The translations under genes and the position numbers were made by a program. Shown here in pieces: positions 55,171 to 64,000 of a stretch of DNA of 64,000 nt (its first letter is position 1; each line of letters opens with the position of its first letter). The stretch lies in NCBI GenBank assembly GCA_022113835.1, contig JAILWY010000012.1, forward strand, positions 7,192,001 to 7,256,000, read 5' to 3'. The notes under the pieces are model-generated. The model was not told the origin of the DNA, ran no database searches, and worked only from the letters and a program-made list of their open reading frames with translations. The stretch comes from Atopsyche davidsoni. Taxonomy: Eukaryota; Arthropoda; Insecta; Trichoptera; Hydrobiosidae.

Positions 55171-55249
55171 AATAAAAATTAACACGTGGAAAAATCACTG
55201 AAACGTTTTATAAAAATATTATTTATAATATCATTAGTAACATATCAAG

Positions 55250-56008
55250 CTACGAGTAATACATTCCTGAGTATCCATGGAACCTCGAAGCTTCTGTGTT
55301 CTGCTGCTGGCTTACTATATGGAAATCCTGATATGCCCTCATCATGGCCTGGTGCTGTTGGACTACGGCTGAAGACAAAGGAGCGGACCCCGGAGCCAGG
55401 CTCGCGTACGGAGGAAGAGGCAGGGATGCTTTTTCAGGCAGCATAGTCATTCTCGTTGGAAACAACGACGAAGGTATCGGAGGAAGCATACCGCTGCTAG
55501 GCGGAATGGAAGTCAGGATGCTCCTTGTGAAAGAATCCATGGGATCCAAGTAAGAAAACGAAGAATATGACTGCGTTGATTGCGGCAGTGAATCGCTTGT
55601 TATTTCTTGTAGTGTTTGAGCGATCATTGTAGAAGGTTCTGTTGACACCCCAGTGTTAGCATGGTTTTGCAAGTTAATATTAGTTTCATACTGTTTTGGT
55701 TTTCTTCTTGGTCTGTACTTGTAATCTGGATAATCTACCATGTGTTGGGACCTTAACCTCTTGGCTTCGTCGATGAACGGTCTCTTTTCGTAATCCGTCA
55801 GTAACTTCCACTCGACTCCTAGCCGCTTGGAGATCTCGGAATTGTGCATCTTCGGGTACTCCGCGGCTTTCTTCCGCCTTTGAAGGCGCGACCACACCAT
55901 AAACGCGTTCATCGGACGTTTAATGTGCTTCGAAGGCGGAACTGTAGAAAGTTGCGGCTTCTCTTGGACCGCATCTTGCATTGCATCCGATAAGTGATTA
56001 TTGAGCAT
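55250..56008 (-). CDS. SOX group B transcription factor, 252 aa, single coding exon
   Basis: The HMG box is at residues 28-104: [49 protein letters not shown] and [12 protein letters not shown]. This is the SOX box that bends DNA at ACAAT-type sites in the nucleus. [11 protein letters not shown] and the trailing RPRRKPK point to group B (Dichaete/Sox21 cluster). Positions usually AxxNPKMHN and RALHMKE read AAEYPKMHN and RSQHMVD, so it is a divergent member. The C-terminal half is Ser/Pro/Met-rich and ends [10 protein letters not shown]. The ATG is fixed by an in-frame TGA three codons upstream; the GTG before it is not used. It has no intron in the coding region. It stops at TAG, 18 bp before the target-duplication copy flanking a mobile element. 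Confidence 0.95.
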   Translation of the reverse strand: MLNNHLSDAMQDAVQEKPQLSTVPPSKHIKRPMNAFMVWSRLQRRKKAAEYPKMHNSEISKRLGVEWKLLTDYEKRPFIDEAKRLRSQHMVDYPDYKYRPRRKPKQYETNINLQNHANTGVSTEPSTMIAQTLQEITSDSLPQSTQSYSSFSYLDPMDSFTRSILTSIPPSSGMLPPIPSSLFPTRMTMLPEKASLPLPPYASLAPGSAPLSSAVVQQHQAMMRAYQDFHIVSQQQNTEASRFHGYSGMYYS

Positions 56009-56014
56009 CACCCT

Positions 56015-56020
56015 TCACAT
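56015..56020 (-). promoter_or_regulatory. Start-stop upstream ORF (ATGTGA) before SOX
   Basis: On the minus strand ATGTGA AGGGTG ATG: a minimal ATG-stop element ends six bases before the SOX start codon. Such elements can stall ribosomes. It acts only if the 5' leader includes this stretch, which is likely but not shown. Confidence 0.4.
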
Positions 56021-56439
56021 TATATCTCCAGGGACAGATTGAATATCACAGGTATACAACAGTTAACTAAATTTAATCTACCAAATAATAAACTATTCGT
56101 ACATTTTATTGAAACTTTACAATGTATAATTAATTAAAACACAGCTAGTCTTTGCTACTGGTTAAAATATAAAACATTTACAAACAAACAAAAACTGATT
56201 ATTTTTAAGTAAAATAAATACACACAGTTCTACAACACCACATTCAGTAACTGTTATTTTTTTTAAAAATCTCTGAAATCTTTCGTGTCTTTAAAATGTA
56301 ACCACCGTAATTTTACATAATTTATACTGTAGCACAATTGATGGCTCACAAAAAAAACAAGTCGAACTTATAACACACAAAATAACACGAATAAACACAG
56401 TTGTTCAAATGCAATCAAAAGGTAATTTTGTTACACTTT

Positions 56440-56720
56440 GATGGAGCAGTTGTGCCCGCGGCGCTGCTGCAGCTGGAATGGTGTCCAGCGACATCGGCAG
56501 CCGACATCCTCGCGCGAGGCCTACAAACGCAGATGACAATCGTTTATAATAATATGATATGACCTGCCTCTTTCAATGGCCGCCGGTCGGTCGCTCGGGA
56601 TGACCGGCTTGGCGCTCATTGTGCCATTATTTGGTGAACGCTCAATAGAGGAGGGAAGGGATCGCGGCCCGCCGTTGTTTTCAGAAAGGATGTACTCACC
56701 TGCGTTGTACAACACATGAT
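56440..56720. other. GC-rich island upstream of SOX
   Basis: A bounded GC-rich block 430-710 bp upstream of the SOX start, consistent with a promoter-type CpG island. No TATA box is clear. The open frame across it on the minus strand shows no domain. Confidence 0.45.
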
Positions 56721-57109
56721 ACTTTTGGACCACTATTGTTGAGCAGGAGAATTCATTGCAGATCCGCAGAACTTCAATTTGTTGGGATCGATCTATGTTT
56801 ATAAAAAAATACATTGTACTTCAGATTGATATCCGAAGTACTATATAAGATTTTTTCCAAATCACAGTTGTTCGATGGTTATTTCATATTTTTGTGATGT
56901 ATTATTCCTTTATAATTTGTCCTATACTTGTAGTAAAATATAGTGTTTCTAAATATAACGTTAAATGTGGACAAAACATTTCAAAAACTTGATTTCATAT
57001 AAAAATATTAAACGTAATGTATAAAATATTATCGTATTAAAATCATCCAAACCTTTTACAATTGAAGTTTTACTGAATGGTAGAATCCGATTCGCAATGT
57101 CTGTCTACT

Positions 57110-57350
57110 TTGCAGACACGAGCACGAACCACTCACGTTTTGCTTGTATAGTTGGTGCCAGTGTCCAGCGCCCATCCCATGATCGGCAGAATCGCTGACG
57201 TCCACCATTGTGCTGTCTGATGATGGTCTTCCATTGTGAAGAGAGGCTTTGTGCCGGCGGCCTCCGCCACACTTACGCCATATTTGGGAACTGCGCCCTG
57301 GACGCCACTCTCGACTTGACGATTTTGTCATTTTGTCACCTCTCCTGCCT
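57110..57350. promoter_or_regulatory. GC-rich block with two SOX-type CCATTGT motifs
   Basis: CCATTGT at 57205-57211 and CCATTGTG at 57231-57238 fit the SOX site (reverse of ACAATGG). They lie in a GC-richer island about 1.2 kb upstream of the SOX gene. An enhancer role is inference. Confidence 0.3.
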
Positions 57351-57583
57351 AGAACCCAATAGGTGCTCATATATTCTATTTACCATCCCAAAGTACCGTG
57401 TGCTAGCAAAAACATATCAAGGATGATTATTTTAGTCATGTCAAATATAGTACAAACATCTTATTAGAACTATGCATAAGTAAATAATCTCACAATCTCA
57501 AATGTATAATTACAAACTATAATTATCATTACCCATACAAGATTCCTTAATAATAATAAATATTAAACACATCATTATGATAA

Positions 57584-57748
57584 TATAATGATAAAAGTAC
57601 CTTTGTATTTTGTCTTCACTTTGGGTTTATTAAAATTATTTGCATTACTAGTTTCGACCCAATACACTGGGTCATCATCAGATGCTTAACTAAACTCAAA
57701 GTCAAACTCAAAGTGAAGACAAAATACAAAGGTACTTTTATCATTATA
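57584..57748 (-). mobile_element. Fold-back element carrying a hammerhead ribozyme
   Basis: Arms 57584-57628 and 57704-57748 (45 bp) are reverse complements with very few mismatches. The 75-bp centre holds the hammerhead at 57642-57685. The family is not one of those above. Hammerheads of this compact kind are known from Penelope-like retroelements, which is the favoured but unproven origin. Confidence 0.65.
57642..57685 (-). ncRNA. Hammerhead ribozyme (near-canonical, short helix III)
   Basis: The minus strand reads: helix I GCAT; core CTGATGA; T; helix II GACCC, loop AGTGTATT, GGGTC; core GAA; helix III AC, TA, GT; cleavage base A; helix I ATGC. Every invariant core base (C3, U4, G5, A6, G8, A9, G12, A13, A14) is present, with A15.1-U16.1 and a GUA cleavage triplet. 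Helix I closes with 4 bp and helix II with 5 bp. One extra T sits between A9 and helix II. The two-pair helix III resembles hammerheads described in Penelope-like elements. Self-cleavage is untested. Confidence 0.7.
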
Positions 57749-58079
57749 ATAATGGATCTTCACGAATCAAATGCCTTGTCCCTCAACAAGAATAACATCA
57801 TTATGATTTGTAGGCCCAAAATTGGAACGATGTAATAATTAATTGATTAAAAAAACAGCTAACAAATACAAGTTTTTTTTGTACTAACTAGCGTTGGAAG
57901 CAGTTATCTCAGAAAAATAGAGATTTACAATAATAACCTAAAGAAAAATTCTATGAAATGTTTTTAGAAAACAAACAATTTATTTACAGCTATTTACAGT
58001 AGGTTTATTTTTATATAAATGATATATAAATAAATACCTCGAAGCAGAGGTTTTAATTAATCAATTAATGAATTGCCAT

Positions 58080-58345
58080 AATCGTGTAAGATAAAAGTAC
58101 AGTGCGGGTTGCGTACAATCAGGCGCCAACAAAGCCGGACTTTCCATTTTGTCCGGCGCAGTGTCGGGGATAAAGGCGCGCGATGGCCATTGTCGCCAGA
58201 CAAAACTCGACACAAATTGATTCCAATGCCTCCAATAATAGCGGATAAATATATAAACGAGGTGCAGGCGGCCTTTGTCCGGCTGTAATTCCTACCGGCC
58301 CTGTGTTCCGTGTGTAATCCGCTGCCATTGTTACGCAAGCGATAG
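58080..58345. promoter_or_regulatory. GC-rich block with SOX-type CCATTGT motifs
   Basis: CCATTGT at 58187-58193 and CCATTGTT at 58325-58332 in a sharply bounded GC-rich island, about 2.2 kb upstream of SOX. Open frames on the minus strand overlap in two registers and show no domain, so it is read as non-coding. Confidence 0.3.
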
Positions 58346-60299
58346 GCCCGAACTAGATCAATATTCTCCTAAATATTCGTCGGCTCTCGGTATGAATCCA
58401 GCATTGCTCTAAATAAATAGTATCATTCTACAAGTTTAAATATGTGTTTACACAATCGAGGACGATTTAAATATTTAAGTATTTTAATCACTAGTCTTTC
58501 TTAAGAAATGCGAAATGACCACATGTACCACAAAGAGTTTGCGTCATATCGTTTTAGAAAAATCCACAGAGACGTTATATCATATTTTTTTTAGAAAAAA
58601 ATTAACAATCCTATGGCCACAAAACAACAAATATTTTTAAAATAACTAAACTTTGAAATAGTAGGGCAAAAATAAAACAATATTCAAACATTCTATTTGA
58701 CGATATTTTATTTTAGTTCTGAAATAATTTTAAAATTAGCTGTTTATAAAAATGTATAAAATCACCTGGGATTTTTTTTTCTGAAAACAATAAAATATTA
58801 AAATTACTTAATTATGAACTCAAAATTATTATTTAATGACTGCTGTATTTATTTTGTATATTAAATGATTTTAAATTGGCTAATTAATTTAATCTTAACC
58901 CTTTAAATTATTATAGTAACGAGGAGGTACTGGAGTTGGTAAAAAAATTATATAAAACAATACTTGACTTAATATAAAAAAAAACATTTTTTTTTTGTAT
59001 TGGACGTATTGCTTATTTAAACTTTGGAGTTCAATGAAATAAACTTGAGTACAGCCATAATACGTGTGCCTTAAGTTTTGTGTAAAACAAAGTCTGATTA
59101 GAGGCGATTAATGTTACTATAGTACTTTGAATATTCAATCATTTAATATAAATTATTGTAGCATATTAAACAATACACGTGTTACAGGTACCACGCATGG
59201 GTTGGGAGTACTTGAGTTCCCCCCTGCAGAGAGGATTGTCCGAACAATCGATGAATTGGCGCAGTGTCGACAGTCTCCTAACACGATCCCATTATTTCCT
59301 ACATAATGATATCTCTCTTTATATTATAAATCCACAATAACACATTTTTATACAAAAGTACCGGAATATTGAATAACAACAATCATTATGTGTACGCCCA
59401 TTATGCTTGCGCATAGTTTTATTATAATAATGATACAAATATAATAATATAAAACAGTAAATTCATGATAATGATTCCCATAAATAATGGGAAATCGTTT
59501 TAAACTGAATGTAGTAATGATCTTTTGTTGTTGTCATTACACTTTGTTCTATTGTTAGTTGTGTTGTGGAGATACTCTGCAATGATTATTTCAGATTTTT
59601 TAAAATAGATAAGTAAAGTATGATTTTTATATTTTGCATTAAAAAAATATGTTGTGTGAGTTTAATAAAACTAACTATTTTTTTAAACAAATTTGGTGCC
59701 CATCTCACTTGAAAAAGTCTATAATAAGTCTAATAGCTATAATATTTTATGGCATCGAATGATTTCAGTGACGTGAAAGGCAAAAACACTCCCTACAACA
59801 TGAAATGTTATCTCTGAAAATCCATATTTTTAATAAATTTGAAATACTACATTTAAGATCACTCTGATGTGTATTTTTTTTATTGATTTTGGTTTCATAT
59901 AAGATGAAATAAAATATTATGAGCACATTTTCAAATGTTTTTCAAGCTTACCATACAATATGAAGTTTTAACTATCATATACTGTACAAATTGACGCTGA
60001 CACGGAGAATCATTATAACTGCTATGACATAAAACCCTTTTAACATTAGGATTTTATTTATATTTTTATACCTAATGAATATTTACAATAACTTTTTTGT
60101 TTGAGTACTATGAAGTTTATCATGCTGTAAAATCTACCGTTATATTTAAAATACCTAGAGGATGACGAAATATACGAGTCATTGAAAAAGTGATTTATAA
60201 ATGCCGAGATCGTTGACCGAGAAAAGTTTTTAGCAGTTAGTCAATGATTATAAACTAAAGCGCGTAGAAAGAAATGATAGAAAATTACACGTGATTTTG
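58346..60299. other. AT-rich intergenic DNA with a small inverted SOX-type site
   Basis: GATTGTCCGAACAATC at 59234-59249 has 6-bp inverted arms containing ATTGT/ACAAT, within a short GC-richer stretch (59185-59290). Nothing else is recognised. Confidence 0.3.
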
Positions 60300-60500
60300 A
60301 GTTGCAGTGTTTTTCGTTCCGTTTGTCATACTGTCAAATCAACGCCTTTCAATTTATTACCTGGCGCCCGGTGCGTCCTGTACAGCTGGCGTAACAAATG
60401 GCCTAAGCCTAGACATCCTCCGGAGGATGTTTTCCGTTTTTAATCCTTTGAGTAGACATCATTTATTCTTGTCACCCGGTAGCGGGGGATTTATTGAGAA
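60300..60500. other. GC-richer block
   Basis: A short block of balanced composition with CCTCCGGAGGAT palindrome. No protein is recognised in the open frame across it. Confidence 0.25.
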
Positions 60501-61779
60501 CGAATATTATTTATAACACCGCAACCACATTCATGCCGCTTTCTATACATCCTGTGTCGTTATATAGAGTGTCTCCGCATTCTATGAATTATTATCAAAA
60601 TGAAATTGTACCTGTAATAATATTAAATTAGATTTGTATTAATCTGGCGATACTTGCGAGACCTATTGTTGTCTGATGTACATACGCATACAAGTAGGTC
60701 GTTGTTATTCAACAATGTTTTGGCATATGTTTTGTTGTAAAATGTAATATTGACATACATACAAAATACATCTTATAGCTTTTCTATGAGACTTCAAATA
60801 TATTCATTGCGAGCCGTTTCAAAAACGCCAAAACTGAAATATAAAATTAATATTTAAACAAATATAAGTGTAGTTAAAAATGTAAATTCATATGTTCAAA
60901 ATTTATATTTACAAATTGACTATTCAATAAATGACAAATATAAAACTAAAATAGGGTAAACTATATTTAGTAAATACTTGAATTACTGTACAATCGTTTT
61001 CTTCTGTACATATATATATACATATATATACTCATATATTCAAGTTTGTTCTTGTACGTCTAGAGGTGAAGGCTTTTACTCCAAAGTAAACGAATTGATT
61101 TAATGCTTATGAAAGTGCACCGCCTGGAGCCGAGAACTCTGCAGTCGAGGCTGGCTCAGAATGCAGACTAAAATTATTCATTAGAACTATTAATTTGTAA
61201 GTCATCTATCTACGTGTACGCCTTCATAATAACACGGGAAATTCAATTTGTAAATTGTGAATTGCCGTAAATCCCTGTAAATTCAGATCGACGTGTAAAC
61301 TCAGATTTTAATAACCCAAAATCCTTTCAATGTGAAGTATACGATGTGAATATTTTCAAATGTATTAATTTATTCATGATAAATATCATGTCTTGTTTAT
61401 TATAACAAAATATACAGATTTTTGTGTATTTTTTATGTTTTATGAACAATGTAATTAAATCGTTATTTTTAACATATTCAACATCCAAAAGTACTTTACT
61501 TAACTTCACAACATTTTTATAGCATACAAAATTTATCCAGTTACATTAGGATTGTTGAAGTACTTGTCTTTTTTATAGCAAACAACAGAACGACTCTGCA
61601 TTTTATATATTACTACGACCGTTTTATTAAATCTTACAATAATAAATGTTTTTTTCAAAAAGAACGTGTACTTACATAATTTATGTTATTCTTAAATTGC
61701 ATTCTTGAGTACATCGAATTGATATCGCCAATAATTCACGGATTACTCGTTGTATGGCCATCATAATTAATTAATATTA

Positions 61780-61930
61780 TCGGTTGGCTCCCCTAACCGC
61801 GGGCGCCACTGCGAGATGTGATTTTCCGAACCGAATCCGAATGAAGTTGTGAGTTAGCGGTGTTAAGTGGAAGTATATCATTAATGTCATCTGTCGGCGC
61901 AACTGCCTCCCGCCCCTTCCGCCCACCCCA
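61780..61930. other. GC-rich island
   Basis: A short CpG-rich block (CTAACCGCGGGCGCCACTGC) between AT-rich flanks. Bases 60500-61780 hold only TA-rich repeats near 61010-61040. No gene. Confidence 0.3.
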
Positions 61931-62454
61931 CGCAAGCAGTGCAGTACAAAATCAATCGGGTTGAGTTATAAAACAAAAAAAACCTCTTCAAATAGCTTAG
62001 TAATTGGAATAGGAAAATGTGGAGACTGTCAAGATTTAAGCAGTGCCGGGTGCGGATAAGGAATAAGACAGTAGATACTTTAAAATTATTTAATACCTGT
62101 AACGGGATACATGTTTAAATTTCAATCATAATTGATCGCGGATGAAATGTGCTCGATAATTGGGATTGAACTAATATGGTTATAATACAATTAATAATTT
62201 AGCTAAGCTTTAAGATTGCAGGATATTATTTAGCGGTAATAGATAGTTGCTTTAGGTAGTGCGGTAGTTTATGTGTATGTTCCGGTTAAGTGTGATTGAT
62301 CTTTGGTGTGTAAGTATACGCAAGTAATCTGTTCAAACAATAATTGAAAATAATTTAGTCAGCTTCGGGTATTTATTAACTGAAATATTGTGTTTGTCAC
62401 AAACTAAAAATGTTTTAAAATGAAAGTAATAAGAGCGTAATCAATCTTGGCACA

Positions 62455-62850
62455 AGTAATTCGGATCCGCGCCCCTGTGGCTGCTGTGGTAGTTCACTCC
62501 ACCACTAGGGGTTGAGAGCGAAGTATTGAGAGGCAGCGGTGAGAACGTTTGCATTAATCTGTCATTGAAGAGAAAACCAATTTGTCCCGACGGCGTGGAT
62601 TCGAAATCATTATTATTAGTATTATCAGCAACCGCGGGTCTCGGCAATGGATATTCAGGGAAAATGCTTCCATTTTCCGATTTCGCTGGTATAAACAGCC
62701 CCCAACCCCCTCTGAGAGGTTCTATGCAAATCAGCCGCGGAAAATCTATCACCCTGAAGAGTGTTTACGTCATAGATAAGTCCACACCCCCTTATGTCGC
62801 ACCACTTTTATTAACGACACCCCCTCCGATAGGATTCGAGTATTTCATTT
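62455..62850. promoter_or_regulatory. Balanced-composition block with POU octamer
   Basis: The block contains the octamer ATGCAAAT at 62724-62731. A 103-codon open frame on the minus strand covers it but shows no domain, splice context or start context. It may be a conserved enhancer in the SOX neighbourhood or an exon of an unseen gene. From 62851 to 64000 the DNA is AT-rich without a supported feature. Confidence 0.25.
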
Positions 62851-64000
62851 CATCGTAAACGTTTCGTCGTATCGATATCGTTTTCTTAAAAATCTTAATT
62901 TTTCTTTAAAAATACTTTTCAAACTTTCCAGAAATTATAAGAGATATTCCTTTTTTTGTGGATTTTCTTTTATTTTTTATTTTATAATATCTTAATAAAA
63001 TAAATAAGCAATTTAACTTCGCAGAAAATATATTAATTTTGATAATAATACTATATACGAGTACTTCAAACATGCTCAATTATTTTTATATTAAAAGTTT
63101 GTGATATTGTTAGTCAATTTAGATATTTACAACCTGTATTTTTTTTGTGCTTATTGTGTTGTTTGGGTATTCTTTATTTAGTGATACAAGCGATAATGCC
63201 AAAGTAAATATTTAATGTGAAATATGTAAATACGACAGAACGTTTGCGACAAGCTGAATCCGTGAAGAAACGCGAAGGACCTCTCCGATACTGAGTGATA
63301 TAACACGACGTCTTGAGTATTCAAGAAACAGGATTGATTATGCGCTATGTTTGCCTCCATTAGATTGGTCTCCGTATTATTGAACATCTTTCGTTAGCTA
63401 TCTGTGCTTTGAGCGCGGGTTATTCAACCTAACCCTTTTGAGGTTTTTTTCACATTCAAGGAGCAATTTAAAATGCTCGAATTGAGATTATATATTTTTT
63501 TAAACTGTCGCTTATCGTTTGTCGTTTAAATTTTGAGGATGACTGATTTTATGATAGTATTAAAAACATAATTTGTCTAATATTATAAACCATCTAGTTC
63601 TACAAAAAAAAAAAAAACTCATTAAAGAGTCGTTGTAACTTCGGCTAAGTTCAAAAGAATGAAAACTCTTGTTGTAACTAGACAACGCCCAAAAATCTAA
63701 ACCTTTAAAAATTGTTATGAATAGACCTAATTTATAATTACCTATATATTTGAATTTTATATAAAAATTATATTAATATGAAAAACAGGTGATGGGCTGT
63801 ATTTGGTGTATTTTTTATTTCCAAACATTTGTGATATTTTATTTTCTTTTCAGCTCATAAATACGTGTTTGTTAACTTTAAAGATCAAAAGTGTATTATG
63901 AAGAATCTAAAAAAATAAAAAAGTTTAAAAAAAAATAAACTTTATTCAGCTAAAGTAAACACGAATGCTGAAACAAAGTGATTACTCAGAGATTTGAAAC

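Larger units (their letters stand above)
54797..55232 (+). mobile_element. Hammerhead-associated short element, copy 3, with 12-bp target duplication
   Basis: The element is 54809-55220 (412 bp) between perfect 12-bp direct repeats ATTTATAATATC (54797-54808 and 55221-55232). Its ends are inverted relative to each other: TTTTTATTGGTGACCGGTTTC near the left end and GAAACCTGTTACCAATAAAA near the right. The interior matches copy 2. It ends 29 bp before the last base of the SOX stop codon, so it lies in the SOX 3' UTR. Confidence 0.88.

Noticed and set aside
58057..58338. Two overlapping minus-strand open frames
   Set aside because: Two registers are open over the same GC-rich island, which points to composition rather than coding.

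Overview
The window looks like nuclear DNA of an insect. It is AT-rich, its genes are split by short introns with GT/AG borders, it carries relics of mariner, Tc1-like, hAT and LINE elements, and it holds a eukaryotic tRNA gene. A beetle or other holometabolous insect is plausible, but the order cannot be fixed from the sequence alone.

Region by region. Bases 1-14,500 hold no convincing gene. They carry a decayed LINE reverse transcriptase end, a perfect fold-back element, a hammerhead-like inverted element, a 200-bp tandem array, a Tc1-like relic and several sharply bounded GC-rich patches in AT-rich DNA. At 14.6-15.6 kb a two-exon minus-strand gene encodes a small secreted, charged helical protein. 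A mariner relic (16.1-16.5 kb) and a tRNA-Arg(TCG) gene (18.1 kb) follow.

From 21.2 to 50.8 kb lies a head-to-tail array of five carboxylesterase genes of juvenile-hormone-esterase-like type. They are called A-E here. Each has 11 coding exons with the same splice phases, a signal peptide, and a GQSAG-type nucleophile elbow (changed in E). A resembles C and B resembles D, in promoters as well as coding exons, so an A-B pair was duplicated as a block to give C-D, with E the most divergent copy. Four of the five (A, C, D, E) have Asp where the family has its catalytic Glu; only B keeps Glu. The introns hold a complete 1.1-kb hAT insertion with 8-bp target duplication (A), a 441-bp hammerhead-associated element (B), a fold-back element absent from the paralogue (C), and a near-identical exon-intron patch shared between B and D.

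At 51.4-52.7 kb a five-exon minus-strand gene encodes a Zeste-type Myb/SANT-like DNA-binding protein. At 55.2-56.0 kb an intronless minus-strand coding region encodes a group-B SOX transcription factor. A hammerhead-associated element with a perfect 12-bp target duplication sits 18 bp after its stop codon and supplies the first AATAAA. Upstream of the SOX gene are GC-rich islands, some with SOX-type motifs, and a fold-back element whose minus strand folds as a nearly canonical hammerhead ribozyme (57.64 kb).

The most unusual content is the set of hammerhead motifs: one with intact core bases, and four relics in a dispersed family in which the core C3-G8 pair appears as U3-A8. All gene models come from reading splice sites and comparing paralogues by eye; no database search was possible.
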